A stretch of DNA of 64,000 nucleotides from Shinella lacus (GCF_010994755.1 NZ_WHSB02000005.1:31271-95270), one strand, 5' to 3'. Shown: positions 1 to 9,663, counted from the first letter of the stretch. Notes: generated by a model not told the origin, from the letters alone. Program-made: numbers and translations.

Positions 1-1350
1 CGCAGTAAACGCGGCGTGGCCGGGGGTGTCGATGAAGGTGATCTTGTGGCCGTTGTGCTCGACCTGGTAGGCGCCGATATGCTGCGTGATGCCGCCGGCT
101 TCGCCGGAGACGACGCTCGTCTTGCGGATAGCGTCGAGCAGCGAGGTCTTGCCGTGGTCGACGTGACCCATGATGGTCACGATCGGCGGACGGGCTTCCA
201 GATCGCCGTCGTCGTCGGATACATTGAAGATGCCCTCTTCGACGTCGGATTCCGAAACGCGCTTGACCGTATGGCCGAATTCGCCAGCGATGATTTCAGC
301 CAGGTCGGCGTCGATCAGATCGCCGGGCTTCATCATCTGCCCTTCCTTCATCAGGTACTTGATGACGTCGACGGCGCGTTCGGACATGCGCTGCGACAGT
401 TCCTGGATGGTGATGGTTTCCGGCAGGATGACTTCGCGCATGACCTTTTCGCGGGTCTCCTGCATCTGGCTGCGCTTGAACTTCTCCTGGCGACGGCGCA
501 TGGCCGAGAGCGAACGGCCACGCTGCGTGGCGTCCTCGTCGGTCGAAGCGGTGGTCAGCGTCAGCTTGCCCTGGCGGCGGCCGTCGTCGGCCTTCGGACG
601 GGCCGGGACCTTGGCAGGTTCCGGACGCGTGACCTTGCCACGGTTGACCGGGGCACCGCCGCGCGGGCGTGCTGCCTCTTCCTCTTCCGTCTCGCGACGG
701 CCACGGCCGGGAACGGCTGCAGGCGTCACGGCCGGAGTGGTGCGGGTCGGCTGCGGGCGGCTGTCGGCACCTGCGGGCGCCGTAACGGCGGGCTTGGCGA
801 CAACGACCGGCTCGGCGGCAACCTCGGCCACGGCCGGGGCCGGCGAAGCGGCCTCGATGGCGCGGCGCTCGGCTTCTTCCTTCTCCAGGCGCAGACGCTC
901 TTCTTCGGCGGCCTTCTGGCGCGCTTCCTCTTCCACCTTGCGGCGGGCCTCGTCCTCGGCGCGCTGGCGCGCTTCGGCGGCGTCGCGGATCTGCGCTTCT
1001 GCAAGCGCGCGGCGACGGGCCTCGACTTCATCGGGGGAAAGCTGGTTCAGCACGACGCCGCCGCGCGGACGGCTATGTTCCACCTGCGGCGTCTGGCGCT
1101 GCACCGGGCGCGGCTGCTGCGGCTGCGGCGCGGGCTGGCGCTGCTGCACCGGTGCAACAGGTGCTGCTACCGTGCGTTCGTCTCCCGGGCGGCTGAAGTG
1201 GCGCTTCGTGCGGGTCTCGACCACGACGGCCTTCGTCCGGCCACGACCCATGTCCTGGCGAACGGTTCCCTGCTGAACCCCCGAGGGCTTCAGGCTCAGG
1301 GTCTTCTTGCCAGCCACACTGATCGTCTTGTCGTCTTCGTTGTCGGTCAT
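1..1350 (-). CDS. infB: Translation initiation factor IF-2 (N-terminal 450 residues, partial)
   Basis: IF-2 is the GTPase that places initiator tRNA on the 30S subunit. Seen: ATG at 1350 with an AGGAACGGA ribosome site upstream; an N-terminus [20 protein letters not shown]; a long Ala/Arg/Glu-rich linker (roughly residues 60-300) of the kind found in alphaproteobacterial IF-2; then the G domain with G1 motif GHVDHGKT at about residues 395-402 and G3 motif DTPGH at 441-445. The gene runs off the left edge a few residues after G3, so the rest of the G domain and domains III-IV are missing. It is the last visible gene of the rimP-nusA-ylxR-infB operon. Confidence 0.97.
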   Translation of the reverse strand, partial: MTDNEDDKTISVAGKKTLSLKPSGVQQGTVRQDMGRGRTKAVVVETRTKRHFSRPGDERTVAAPVAPVQQRQPAPQPQQPRPVQRQTPQVEHSRPRGGVVLNQLSPDEVEARRRALAEAQIRDAAEARQRAEDEARRKVEEEARQKAAEEERLRLEKEEAERRAIEAASPAPAVAEVAAEPVVVAKPAVTAPAGADSRPQPTRTTPAVTPAAVPGRGRRETEEEEAARPRGGAPVNRGKVTRPEPAKVPARPKADDGRRQGKLTLTTASTDEDATQRGRSLSAMRRRQEKFKRSQMQETREKVMREVILPETITIQELSQRMSERAVDVIKYLMKEGQMMKPGDLIDADLAEIIAGEFGHTVKRVSESDVEEGIFNVSDDDGDLEARPPIVTIMGHVDHGKTSLLDAIRKTSVVSGEAGGITQHIGAYQVEHNGHKITFIDTPGHAAFTA

Positions 1351-1454
1351 TCCGTTCCGTTCCTAAGATCAGAGCCGGATGCGTATCACCAGACTCCGTC
1401 GTTCAATTGTGTTCGTCCAATGCGATTTCGGCCGGCCGAATGCCGGTAACCGCG

Positions 1455-2111
1455 TCATCGGTTGGTATGGCCAGCGCCACCTTTTGCCATCATTTGGCTG
1501 TCGCCCCGGTACTTTTCGAGCATGATTGCGCGCTTCACTACACCCTCACCCGCCTGCCCTGCAAGCGCTGCGGCGTGGATAAAAGCATTCTGGCCCAAAA
1601 GGCCCTCCAATTCACTCTCCGAGAAGAGCTTGAAGGACGGTATTTCCGTCTCGTCATCGCGCAGGAAGCTTGCCGCCTTGCGCGCCTGGTCAATTTTTCG
1701 CACGCCATCGGCGGCGGCATCCGTCGCGTGGAAGACCGCAAGTGCCGCCAATGCACGCACCGCCTGGTCGACCTTCGACGAACCGGTGATGAACTGGGCC
1801 GCCTTGCGCGCCATGTTCATCATGCCGCCAAGCTGGCCCGCCAGAAGACGGTCCACTTCGGCGCCGAGTTCCGCATCCGCCCTGGCTTCCGCCTTCAGCG
1901 CCCGCGAAAAAAGCTTCTTGGCGACCGCCTTGTCGACGATCGCCCGTTCGGCCTTCACCCAGCATCCACGTCCGGGGAGCTGACGCTTCAGGTCCGGCAC
2001 GACATTCCCGTCCGGGCCGGCGACGAAGCGGATCAGATCATCCGCCTCACCTTTTTCGCGCGTCACGATGCACATGCGGTCGTTCACGCCGTCGTCGTCC
2101 TTCTTACCCAT
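1455..2111 (-). CDS. YlxR-family RNA-binding protein (DUF448) with L7Ae-like C-terminal part
   Basis: A 218-residue protein encoded between nusA and infB, the usual place for ylxR. The YlxR part (about residues 10-85) shows RMCIVTRE and LPGRGCWV, family hallmarks for RNA binding. The remainder resembles the L7Ae-like ribosomal fold found fused to YlxR in rhizobia. I chose ATG 2111, preceded by GAGGACC. An upstream in-frame ATG at 2147 has no ribosome site and lies inside a dispersed repeat (2122-2165), so it is unlikely to be used. The function is probably in nucleoid- or transcription-linked RNA metabolism, but it is poorly defined for this family. Confidence 0.9.
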   Translation of the reverse strand: MGKKDDDGVNDRMCIVTREKGEADDLIRFVAGPDGNVVPDLKRQLPGRGCWVKAERAIVDKAVAKKLFSRALKAEARADAELGAEVDRLLAGQLGGMMNMARKAAQFITGSSKVDQAVRALAALAVFHATDAAADGVRKIDQARKAASFLRDDETEIPSFKLFSESELEGLLGQNAFIHAAALAGQAGEGVVKRAIMLEKYRGDSQMMAKGGAGHTNR

Positions 2112-2121
2112 ATAGGTCCTC

Positions 2122-2165
2122 GCAATTCCGTCCGCAAAACCGTTCATACACTTTTGCTGGAATGC
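2122..2165. repeat. Dispersed inverted-repeat element, copy 1 (diverged)
   Basis: Begins GCAATTCC and ends with GGAATGC after CTTTTGCT; the inner arms are GCAAAA and TTTTGC. It matches copies at 12186-12229 and 17703-17748 over nearly the whole length and in the same orientation. This copy fills the short nusA-ylxR gap and has one arm partly degraded. Confidence 0.8.
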
Positions 2166-2200
2166 TCGGCCAACGGCGTCTCCAGCGCGCGGGACGCCGA

Positions 2201-3802
2201 TCAGGCGTCCTGCTCGCCGCCTTCGACGACCGGTTCTTCCTCGGTAGCCAGGTCCTCTTCCGTGATCCAGCCAACCGCAAGGCGGGCCTGAACGACCATG
2301 GCTTCGGCTTCGGCGCGCGAAACTTCGAGCTTCGAGAACAGGCCCTCGAACTTCTTCGTCTCGCCGTCCTTGCGCTCCGACCAGCCGACGAGATCGTCAG
2401 CCGCGCAGCCCGCAAAGTCTTCCATCGTCTTGATACTGTCCTCGCCGAGCGCGACGAGCATCTGGCCCGTCATGCCGTCGATCTGGCGCAGCTCATCGGC
2501 AACGCCGAGTTCCTTGCGCTTGGCGTCCATCTCGGCCTCGATGCGGTCAAGATATTCGCGGGCACGCGTCTGGATTTCCTGGGCCGTGTCTTCGTCGAAA
2601 CCGTCGATCGAGGCGATTTCATCGAGATCGACGTAGGCCAGTTCCTCGACGGCGGCAAAGCCTTCGGAGGCCAGAACCTGGCCGACCATCTCGTCGACGT
2701 CGAGCGAATCCATGAACAGGTTGGTGCGCTCGTTGAATTCCTTCTGGCGGCGCTCGGACTCCTCGGCTTCCGTCAGGATGTCGATATCCCAGCCGGTGAG
2801 CTGCGACGCGAGGCGCACGTTCTGGCCGCGGCGGCCGATGGCGAGCGACAGCTGCTCGTCCGGCACGACCACTTCGATGCGCTCCGCATCCTCATCCAGA
2901 ACGACCTTGGCGACTTCCGCCGGCTGAAGGGCGTTGACGATGAAGGACGCCGGATCCTGCGACCACGGAATGATGTCGATCTTCTCGCCCTGAAGCTCGC
3001 CGACGACGGCCTGGACGCGCGAACCGCGCATACCGACGCAGGCGCCGACCGGATCGATCGAACTATCGTTCGAGATGACGGCGATCTTGGCGCGCGAACC
3101 CGGATCACGGGCGACCGACTTGATCTGGATGATGCCGTCGTAGATTTCTGGCACTTCCATGGTGAAGAGCTTCACCATGAACTGCGGATGGGTACGCGAC
3201 AGGAAGATCTGCGGACCGCGCTGCTCGCGGCGCACGTCGTAGACGAAGGCGCGAACGCGGTCGCCGTAGCGCATGTTTTCGCGCGGGATCATCTCGTCGC
3301 GGCGGATGATGCCTTCGCCACGGCCGAGATCGACGATGACGTTGCCGTATTCGACGCGCTTGACCGTGCCGTTGACGATCTCGCCGATGCGATCCTTGTA
3401 TTCGTCGAACTGGCGGTCACGCTCGGCTTCGCGCACCTTCTGCACGATGACCTGCTTGGCCGACTGGGCGGCGATGCGGCCGAAATCCATCGGCGGCAGC
3501 GGATCGGCGATGAAGTCGCCGAGCTTGGCGTCCGGGTTGCGGTCGCGGGCAAGCTCCAGCGGGATCTGCGTCGAATAATCCTCGGCCTTCTCGACGACTT
3601 CCAGCAGGCGCTGGAGGCGGATTTCGCCGGTCTTGGAATTGATGTCGGCGCGGATGTTCGATTCCGTGCCGTAACGCGAGCGGGCCGCCTTCTGGATGGC
3701 GTCGGCCATCGCGGCAAGCACGATCTCGCGGTCGATGACCTTTTCACGGGCCACGGCATCCGCGATCTGCAGAAGCTCAAGCCGGTTCGCACTGACTGCC
3801 AT
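2201..3802 (-). CDS. nusA: Transcription termination/antitermination factor NusA
   Basis: 533 residues, beginning [20 protein letters not shown]. NusA binds RNA polymerase and nascent RNA and controls pausing, termination and antitermination. Domain order by sequence: N-terminal polymerase-binding domain (about 1-130), S1 domain (about 135-200, with [17 protein letters not shown]), KH1 and KH2 (about 200-345, with [12 protein letters not shown] and [20 protein letters not shown]), then helix-hairpin-helix repeats and an acidic tail. This length and architecture are normal for alphaproteobacteria. It lies 91 nt downstream of rimP and upstream of ylxR in one minus-strand operon. Confidence 0.98.
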   Translation of the reverse strand: MAVSANRLELLQIADAVAREKVIDREIVLAAMADAIQKAARSRYGTESNIRADINSKTGEIRLQRLLEVVEKAEDYSTQIPLELARDRNPDAKLGDFIADPLPPMDFGRIAAQSAKQVIVQKVREAERDRQFDEYKDRIGEIVNGTVKRVEYGNVIVDLGRGEGIIRRDEMIPRENMRYGDRVRAFVYDVRREQRGPQIFLSRTHPQFMVKLFTMEVPEIYDGIIQIKSVARDPGSRAKIAVISNDSSIDPVGACVGMRGSRVQAVVGELQGEKIDIIPWSQDPASFIVNALQPAEVAKVVLDEDAERIEVVVPDEQLSLAIGRRGQNVRLASQLTGWDIDILTEAEESERRQKEFNERTNLFMDSLDVDEMVGQVLASEGFAAVEELAYVDLDEIASIDGFDEDTAQEIQTRAREYLDRIEAEMDAKRKELGVADELRQIDGMTGQMLVALGEDSIKTMEDFAGCAADDLVGWSERKDGETKKFEGLFSKLEVSRAEAEAMVVQARLAVGWITEEDLATEEEPVVEGGEQDA

Positions 3803-3893
3803 TGTCTCAGGTCTCCATGATCAAGCCGGGGCGAAGCCTCCGGTTCCGTCCTCTCCGTTTCGCCCGCATCGGGGGCAAAACGCACTCACATAG

Positions 3894-4508
3894 TCATTCG
3901 TCGTCTTCGACTTCGTCGTTCTGGTTCGCGGCCTGCGCAGCCTTCGCCTTTTTGTCGGCGGTCAGCGCGTCGCGGATCAGGTCGTCGGTCAGGATCAGCT
4001 TACCCTCGGCGAGCGCCGTGAACGGGATGACGACCGAGGGCTCCTCGCCATAGGCGGGCTGGTCCCGCTCCAGCGTAAAACCGTTTTCGTCGGCGGCGAC
4101 GATCTTGCCGCGGAAGCGCTTGCGGCTGTCGACGAGGATCGACGTCTCGCACTTTACCAGATGGCCGAGCCAGCGCGTGAAATCCGACTTGCGGACCATC
4201 GGCCGGTCGATGCCGGGCGACGACACTTCGAGATGATACGCCTTGTCGATCGGATCCTCAACGTCGAGCACCGGCGAGACGGCCATCGAGACCTTCTCGC
4301 AGTCCTCGACGGTCATCGTGCCGTCCGGCCGCTCGGCCATGATCTGCAGGGTCGCGCCGTTCTGCGCCGAAAGGCGAACGCGCACCAGCCGGTAGCCGAT
4401 TTGCTCGATGCTCGGCTCGATGATCTCGGCGACGCGCCGGTCGAGACCGGTCTCGACGATCAGGCGCGGCTCGACGGCCGCATTTTCTGTCTGGGTCGTG
4501 TCGTTCAT
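3894..4508 (-). CDS. rimP: Ribosome maturation factor RimP
   Basis: 204 residues from ATG 4508, which follows GGGAGGG at good spacing. An upstream ATG at 4538 lacks a ribosome site. RimP binds the 30S subunit during late assembly. Seen: the two-domain RimP layout, with [12 protein letters not shown] in the N-terminal half and the Sm-like C-terminal part around [18 protein letters not shown]. The C-terminal tail is acidic. It is first in the operon with nusA, ylxR and infB, the arrangement conserved across bacteria. A promoter and a terminator-like hairpin lie in its leader. Confidence 0.96.
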   Translation of the reverse strand: MNDTTQTENAAVEPRLIVETGLDRRVAEIIEPSIEQIGYRLVRVRLSAQNGATLQIMAERPDGTMTVEDCEKVSMAVSPVLDVEDPIDKAYHLEVSSPGIDRPMVRKSDFTRWLGHLVKCETSILVDSRKRFRGKIVAADENGFTLERDQPAYGEEPSVVIPFTALAEGKLILTDDLIRDALTADKKAKAAQAANQNDEVEDDE

Positions 4509-4553
4509 GACATGCCCTCCCGGGGTAGTCGTTATCATGCGCTCGATCGGGGC

Positions 4554-4588
4554 AATAAAAAAGAGCGGGTCCTCGCGGGCCCACTCTT
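4554..4588 (-). terminator. Terminator-like hairpin with U-run in the rimP leader (possible attenuator)
   Basis: Read on the minus strand: AAGAG(T)GGG, a GC-rich loop region, then CCC(G)CTCTT followed directly by TTTTTTATT. This is the form of an intrinsic terminator, but it stands 46 nt upstream of the rimP start and downstream of a good promoter (4616-4644), so it would end transcripts in the leader. No other minus-strand gene lies upstream for it to terminate. Premature-termination leaders of rimP-nusA operons have been proposed from comparative work in proteobacteria; whether this one belongs to that family is not tested here. Confidence 0.65.
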
Positions 4589-4615
4589 CATCTGACGATC
4601 AAGAATTTGAGGGTG

Positions 4616-4644
4616 ATATAGACGCTCTCGCCCGCAATTGCAAG
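4616..4644 (-). promoter_or_regulatory. Predicted housekeeping promoter of the rimP operon
   Basis: On the minus strand a CTTGCA -35 box and a CTATAT -10 box are separated by 17 nt. Initiation near 4609 would give a leader of about 100 nt holding the hairpin at 4554-4588. The call is by eye. Confidence 0.5.
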
Positions 4645-4744
4645 TTCGGCTTCCCAGGCCGGTTTTTCGCCCGGCTTCGACTTGCCGCATTCCCCCGATG
4701 GGCTAGATTGCTCGTAACGCTGCGTCGAGAATGAGTGCCTGCCC

Positions 4745-6373
4745 GTGCCAGACCGGACATCCCCCCTTGCCCCCTTCCGGAACGAAACCTTTCGGCTGAT
4801 CTGGGCGGCAAGCCTGGTCTCCAACTTCGGCGGGCTCATCCAGGCCGTCGGTGCCGCCTGGATGATGGCCTCGATCTCGTCTTCCGCCAACATGGTGGCG
4901 CTGGTGCAGGCCTCGACCTCGCTGCCGATCATGCTTTTCTCCGTCGCCGCCGGCGCGCTCGCCGACAATTTCGACCGGCGCAAGCTGATGCTGACCGCCC
5001 AGTGTTTCATGCTGACGGTGGCGATCGCGCTGACGCTCTGTACCTGGTACGGCGTCATCACGCCCTGGCTTCTGCTTACCTTCACTTTCCTGCTCGGCTG
5101 CGGGACGGCGCTGAACAACCCGGCCTGGCAGGCCTCCGTTGGTGATATGGTGCCGCGTGAGGACCTCCCCGCCGCCGTCTCGCTCAACAGCATGGGCTTC
5201 AACCTCACCCGCAGCGTCGGTCCGGCCATCGGCGGCGCGATCGTGGCGGCTGCGGGCGCGGCAGCGGCCTTTGCGGCGAATGTGCTGAGTTACTTTGCGC
5301 TTCTCTTCGTGCTGTTTCGCTGGAAGCCGGCCATTCCGCCGCGCACTCTGCCGCGCGAGGATTTCATCCGCGCCATCTCGGCCGGCCTGCGCTACGTCTC
5401 GATGTCTCCGAACATCGGCAAGGTGCTCCTGCGCGGCTTTGCCTTCGGCCTCGCGACCAGCTCCATCCTCTCGCTGCTGCCGCTGATAGCGCGCGACCTC
5501 GTCTCCGGCGGGCCGCTGACCTACGGCGTGCTGCTCGGCTGTTTCGGGCTCGGCGCCATCGGCGGCGCGCTGATGAATGCGCGGCTGCGCGAACGCTTCA
5601 CCAGCGAGACCATCGCCCGCCTCGCCTTTACCGGCTTTGCCGTCAGCGCGAGCGTTTCCGCCATCAGCACTTCGGCGTTCCTGACCGGCGCGGTGCTGCT
5701 GATCGCCGGGGGCTCCTGGGTCATGGCGCTGTCCCTGTTCAATACGACCGTGCAGCTCTCGACGCCGCGGTGGGTGGTGGCACGCGCGCTCTCGCTCTAC
5801 CAGACGACGACCTTCGGCGGCATTGCGGCGGGAAGCTGGATCTGGGGCACGACGGCGGATACGCACGGCGCGCAGACTGCGCTTCTCGCCTCCGCCGTGG
5901 TGATGATCGCCGGTGCAGCGCTTGGCCTACGCTTTGCACTGCCGGAATTGCAGAGCCTCAATGTCGACCCGCTCAACCGTTTCAGCGAGCCGGACCTGCC
6001 GCTGGACCTGAAGCCGAGAAGCGGCCCGATCGTCATCCTGATCGACTACGAGATCGCCGAGGGCGACATTCCGGACTTCCTGGAGGCGATGACCGAGCGG
6101 CGGCGCATCCGCATCCGCGACGGCGCCGGGCAGTGGGCGCTGATGCGCGACCTCGAAAACCCGACCGTCTGGACCGAGACCTACCATGTGCCGACCTGGG
6201 TGGAATATGTGCGCCACAACCAGCGCCGCACCCATGCGGATGCCGCCAATGGTGAAAAGCTGAACCAGCTGCACAGCGGTGCCGAGCCGCCCCGCGTTCA
6301 CCGCATGATCGAGCGACAGACGATCATTCCGCACGAATACGAGCGGTTCAAGCAGCAGGTGGAAATTCACTAA
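4745..6373 (+). CDS. MFS transporter, MFS_3/EntS-like, with C-terminal soluble domain
   Basis: 542 residues from a GTG start. The first about 400 residues hold roughly a dozen hydrophobic segments and the loop motif ADNFDRRKLM between the second and third helices, typical of the DUF894/MFS_3 exporters related to the enterobactin exporter EntS. Residues about 410-510 form a soluble tail (IVILIDYEI...WTETYHVPTWVEYVRHNQR) that looks like the antibiotic-monooxygenase-type ferredoxin fold seen at the end of this family. The substrate is unknown. It is divergent from rimP and ends 3 nt before the transglycosylase stop. The start is not certain: there is no strong ribosome site. Confidence 0.85.
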   Translation: MPDRTSPLAPFRNETFRLIWAASLVSNFGGLIQAVGAAWMMASISSSANMVALVQASTSLPIMLFSVAAGALADNFDRRKLMLTAQCFMLTVAIALTLCTWYGVITPWLLLTFTFLLGCGTALNNPAWQASVGDMVPREDLPAAVSLNSMGFNLTRSVGPAIGGAIVAAAGAAAAFAANVLSYFALLFVLFRWKPAIPPRTLPREDFIRAISAGLRYVSMSPNIGKVLLRGFAFGLATSSILSLLPLIARDLVSGGPLTYGVLLGCFGLGAIGGALMNARLRERFTSETIARLAFTGFAVSASVSAISTSAFLTGAVLLIAGGSWVMALSLFNTTVQLSTPRWVVARALSLYQTTTFGGIAAGSWIWGTTADTHGAQTALLASAVVMIAGAALGLRFALPELQSLNVDPLNRFSEPDLPLDLKPRSGPIVILIDYEIAEGDIPDFLEAMTERRRIRIRDGAGQWALMRDLENPTVWTETYHVPTWVEYVRHNQRRTHADAANGEKLNQLHSGAEPPRVHRMIERQTIIPHEYERFKQQVEIH

Positions 6374-6376
6374 CTC

Positions 6377-7762
6377 CTAGCGGAGCTTGGATTTCAGCGA
6401 AGCATCCGGATAGCAGGTCGGCGCGAGGCCGGCCTTGGCTTGCCAGTCGCCCAGCGAGCGGCGCGTCTTGTAGCCCGGCAGCCCATCGACCTTGCCGACA
6501 TCATAGCCCTTGGCGACCAGCGCCTTCTGCATGGCCAGCACATCCGAGCGCAGCATCTTGCCGACATCGCCCCATTCGCCGCGGAACGGGCCGCTGCCAT
6601 AGGCGATGCGATCGGCGAGATTGCCGATGAAGAGGGCGTAGAGGTCGGAGTTGTTATATTCCTTCAGCACGTAGAAATTCGGCGTGACGATGAATTCCGG
6701 TCCATGCGTGCCGGCCGGCACCAGCATCATGCCGGAGGCCTTCGCCTCGCCGGAGGAAAAGCCCTTGCCGGAAACGCGCGTGATGCCGGTCGATGCCCAG
6801 GCCGAGATCGGCTTTTCAAGGTCCGGCCCCTCCTGCGCGCAGGAAACACCGGCCGGAATCGTGACCTCGTAGCCCCAGCCGCGACCGGCCTGCCAGCCCT
6901 TCTTGGCAAGATAGTTGGCGATCGACGCCAGGCTGTCCGGCACCGAACCCCAGATGTCGCGCACGCCATCGCCATCGAAATCGACGGCATATTGCAGGAA
7001 GCTCGTCGGCATGAACTGCGGCTGGCCGAGCGCGCCGGCCCAGGAGCCCTTCAACTGCGCCACCGTCCGGTCGCCGCCATCGACGATGTGGAGGGCTGCG
7101 ATCAGCTCCTTGCGGAACATGTCCTTGCGTGTCGACATGAAGGCTTTCGTCGCGAGCACCTCTACCGCCGAATAGGGGATCTTCGCGCTGCCGAAGCCGG
7201 ATTCGCGGCCCCAGATCGCGACGACGATCTCGCCCGGAACGCCGAAGCGCTGCTCGACCTTGCGCAGCGTCGCGGCATGGGTTTTCGCAAGGCTGCTGCC
7301 CCGCCCCGCCAGCCCTTGCAGGCGCTTTTCGGAGAAATAGGCGCCGGGCGAGGAGAATTCCGCCTGGCTCTGCGACTGTTCCTTCCTGGGCTTCGAGCCC
7401 GGCGGCACGAGATCGGGCAGGTCCCAATTGAGCGTCACACCCTCCATCGCCGCGCGAAAGGTCTTTTCGCTGACGCCGGTTTTTTGCGCGGCCGGCCAGA
7501 GGTCCTTGTCGATCCAGGCCCGGAACATCTTTTCGACCTCGCCCTTGGAGGCGGCGTGGGCGGGAAGGGCAGCGGCGAAGAGCGCCAGTGCAAGTATGGG
7601 TGCGAAGCGGGCGCGAATACCCCCCTCTGCCCTGCCGGGCATCTCCCCCTCAAGGGGGGAGATCGAATCGTGGCACCGCCTTGCCCCCAGCCGATCTCCC
7701 CCCTTGAGGGGGAGATGCCCGGCAGGGCAGAGGGGGGTGAGCCGCAGGAGCCAACCTATCAT
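6377..7762 (-). CDS. Lytic murein transglycosylase (SLT_2/MltB type) with peptidoglycan-binding domain
   Basis: 461 residues from ATG 7762, which follows GAGGGAAGGG. The enzyme cleaves peptidoglycan glycan strands in the periplasm. Seen: a hydrophobic signal segment (about 52-70, ending PAHA); the catalytic region with WGRESGFG (Glu187) and GALGQPQFMPTSFL; and a C-terminal PG_binding_1 domain (about 395-455, VAKGYDVGKVDGLPGYKTR). Residues about 8-48 are encoded by a large palindromic repeat lying between the start codon and the signal peptide. Translation could also begin at Met41 (7642), inside the repeat, which supplies GAGGGGGAG just before that ATG. Follows recR by 16 nt, probably co-transcribed. 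Confidence 0.9.
   Translation of the reverse strand: MIGWLLRLTPLCPAGHLPLKGGDRLGARRCHDSISPLEGEMPGRAEGGIRARFAPILALALFAAALPAHAASKGEVEKMFRAWIDKDLWPAAQKTGVSEKTFRAAMEGVTLNWDLPDLVPPGSKPRKEQSQSQAEFSSPGAYFSEKRLQGLAGRGSSLAKTHAATLRKVEQRFGVPGEIVVAIWGRESGFGSAKIPYSAVEVLATKAFMSTRKDMFRKELIAALHIVDGGDRTVAQLKGSWAGALGQPQFMPTSFLQYAVDFDGDGVRDIWGSVPDSLASIANYLAKKGWQAGRGWGYEVTIPAGVSCAQEGPDLEKPISAWASTGITRVSGKGFSSGEAKASGMMLVPAGTHGPEFIVTPNFYVLKEYNNSDLYALFIGNLADRIAYGSGPFRGEWGDVGKMLRSDVLAMQKALVAKGYDVGKVDGLPGYKTRRSLGDWQAKAGLAPTCYPDASLKSKLR
7621..7736. repeat. 45-bp perfect inverted repeat inside the transglycosylase 5' coding region
   Basis: Left arm 7621-7665 and right arm 7692-7736 are exact reverse complements over 45 bp, with a 26-nt centre. 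Each arm itself contains a smaller imperfect palindrome (CTCCCCCTCAAGGGGGGAG). Similar CCCTCTGCCCTGCCGGGCAT-type repeats are common between genes in rhizobia; here the element stays open in the transglycosylase frame and is translated unless a later start is used. Confidence 0.9.
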
Positions 7763-7778
7763 AATCGAAACCCTTCCC

Positions 7779-8384
7779 TCAGATCGCCGTGCGGGCGCGC
7801 AAAGCGGCCGTCAATGTTCCTTCGTCGAGATAATCGAGCTCGCCGCCGACCGGCACGCCGTGTGCGAGCCGTGTAATCTTCACGCCGAGGCCGGAGAGCT
7901 GGTCGGTGATATAATGGGCCGTCGTCTGGCCCTCGACGGTCGCGTTGACCGCGATGATCAGCTCCCGCACGCCGCCCTTCGCCACGCGGTCGACGAGGCC
8001 GCGGATGTTGAGGTCGTCGGGGCCGATGCCGTCGAGCGGCGAAAGCGTGCCGCCGAGCACATGGTAGGCGGCGTTCATCGCCGCGGCGCGCTCCAGCGCC
8101 CAGAGATCGGAGACGTCCTCGACGACGATGATGACCGTGTGGTCGCGGCGCACGTCCGTGCAGACGGTGCAGGGATCGCTGGTATCGACATTGCCGCAGC
8201 ACGAGCAGATGCGCACCTTGCGATGCGCCTCGCCCATCGCGTCGGCGAGCGGCCCAAGCAGCTGGTCCTTCTTCTTGACGAGATGCAGCGCCGCGCGGCG
8301 CGCCGAACGCGGCCCGAGACCCGGCACTTTCGCCAGGAGCTGGATCAGTTTTTCGATTTCGGGGCCGGTGACTCGTTTTGCCAT
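7779..8384 (-). CDS. recR: Recombination mediator RecR
   Basis: 201 residues, the usual length. RecR acts with RecO and RecF to load RecA on gapped DNA. Seen: the N-terminal helix-hairpin-helix ([20 protein letters not shown]), the four-cysteine zinc finger ([16 protein letters not shown], about residues 58-73), the Toprim domain ([15 protein letters not shown]) and a C-terminal [20 protein letters not shown]. It is a core gene, followed at 16 nt by the transglycosylase. In rhizobia recR often follows dnaX-ybaB; here a MOSC gene and a LysE gene intervene. Confidence 0.97.
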   Translation of the reverse strand: MAKRVTGPEIEKLIQLLAKVPGLGPRSARRAALHLVKKKDQLLGPLADAMGEAHRKVRICSCCGNVDTSDPCTVCTDVRRDHTVIIVVEDVSDLWALERAAAMNAAYHVLGGTLSPLDGIGPDDLNIRGLVDRVAKGGVRELIIAVNATVEGQTTAHYITDQLSGLGVKITRLAHGVPVGGELDYLDEGTLTAALRARTAI

Positions 8385-8436
8385 TGCCGGTATCTAGCCC
8401 ATATCCAGGGGAAACGGAATCTCGGGAGTTCGACGC

Positions 8437-9051
8437 GTGATCAAAATCCTCGCCGTGTGCACGGGCGTCGCCCGCCCGGTCCCTGGCAAAAGCTACAAGA
8501 CCGGCATTTTCAAGACGCCGACCGATGCGGCTATCATGGTAGACCGCGAAGGCCTGCTCGGCGATGCGATCTGCAACAGCAAACACCATGGCGGGCCGGA
8601 ACAGGCGGTCTACGGCCTCGGCTCGATCGACCTCGACTGGTGGTCGAAGGAACTCGGCCGGACGATCGAGCCCGGAACCTTCGGCGAAAACCTCGTCATC
8701 GAGGGCGTCGACAGTCGCGCGGTCTCCGTCGGCGACCGGTTCGAGACGGAAAGCGTGCTGATGGAGGTGACCTCCACACGCATTCCCTGCAACACGCTGA
8801 CCGCACGCATGGGCGACCCGGGTTTTGCCAAACGCTTCATGCAGGCCGGCCGGCCGGGCTTTTACTGCCGTGTGCTGCGCGACGGCGTGGTTCAGGCCGG
8901 TGACGCGGTGACCTACGCGCCGTTCGACGGCGAGCCGGTCTCGATGCCGGAGCTTCTGCGCACCTATGGCAGGAACCTGCCGGAGGATGACCGGCTGCGC
9001 TACCTCGCGGCCCCCATCAACGATAAGCTGCGGGCCGCGCTGACCGGCTGA
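8437..9051 (+). CDS. MOSC domain protein (YiiM-like)
   Basis: 204 residues from a GTG start. MOSC domains (from molybdenum cofactor sulfurase C-terminal) carry a reactive cysteine and serve in molybdenum-cofactor-linked chemistry, such as reduction of N-hydroxylated compounds in the YiiM group. Seen: KHHGGPEQAVYGL near residues 50-62, TFGENLVIEG near 80-90, and the conserved cysteine in STRIPCNTLTARMGDPGF (about residue 118), followed by GRPGFYCRVLRDG. The substrate is not predictable. The stop codon directly abuts the stop of the convergent LysE gene. Confidence 0.88.
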   Translation: MIKILAVCTGVARPVPGKSYKTGIFKTPTDAAIMVDREGLLGDAICNSKHHGGPEQAVYGLGSIDLDWWSKELGRTIEPGTFGENLVIEGVDSRAVSVGDRFETESVLMEVTSTRIPCNTLTARMGDPGFAKRFMQAGRPGFYCRVLRDGVVQAGDAVTYAPFDGEPVSMPELLRTYGRNLPEDDRLRYLAAPINDKLRAALTG

Positions 9052-9663
9052 TCAGCGCGCGGCGATCGCCGCCGCCGCACCCGCCATCGTTCCGGCGCTG
9101 ACGCGGTTGGCGATGCGCACGGCGCGTGGGCTCTTCAGGAACAGGCGCGCGCGAGAGGCGAGGAATACCCAGGCAAGGTCGATCGCCACCAGCACGACGA
9201 ACATCGTCACGACCAGTTCCACCCAGCCGACCACCGTGACGGCGCCGAGATCGATGATCGCCGGCAGGAGGGCCACGTAGAACATCATGATCTTGGGATT
9301 GCCGAGAGTCACGGTCAGCCCGGCGAAGAACAGTTTCAGGCCGGAACGCGCTTCGGGAAGTGCCGCTTCGTCCGCATCGGTCGGGGCGAACCACATCTTC
9401 CAGGCGAGATAGAGCAGATAGGCGACGCCGAACCATTTGATGGCGACGAAGGCGGCGTGGAAGGTCTCGGCAATCGCGGCGAGGCCGAGCACGGCGCAGG
9501 TGAGCCAGATGCCCTCACCGATCCACATGGCGGCGAGGAAGGGAAACACGTCCCTGGCGCCACGCGACAGAACACGGGCGACCAGCGCCGCGATGCTCGG
9601 GCCGGGCGAGCCCGCCGCCATCATCAGCGCGCCGGCGAAGACAAGCAGGGTCATCAGGCTCAT
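9052..9663 (-). CDS. LysE/RhtB-family amino-acid exporter
   Basis: 203 residues with about six hydrophobic spans and the family N-terminus (MAAGSPGPSIAALVARVLSRG; the GPG signature lies in the first span) and GNPKIMMFYVALLPAI in the middle. Members export amino acids or small related molecules such as homoserine and its lactone. The substrate cannot be assigned. ATG 9663 is followed at once by the first span. It stands alone on the minus strand between ybaB and the MOSC gene. Confidence 0.88.
   Translation of the reverse strand: MSLMTLLVFAGALMMAAGSPGPSIAALVARVLSRGARDVFPFLAAMWIGEGIWLTCAVLGLAAIAETFHAAFVAIKWFGVAYLLYLAWKMWFAPTDADEAALPEARSGLKLFFAGLTVTLGNPKIMMFYVALLPAIIDLGAVTVVGWVELVVTMFVVLVAIDLAWVFLASRARLFLKSPRAVRIANRVSAGTMAGAAAAIAAR

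Noticed and set aside
16..1449. Long plus-strand open frames over infB
   Set aside because: They are antisense shadows of the high-GC infB gene, which has the IF-2 motifs on the minus strand.
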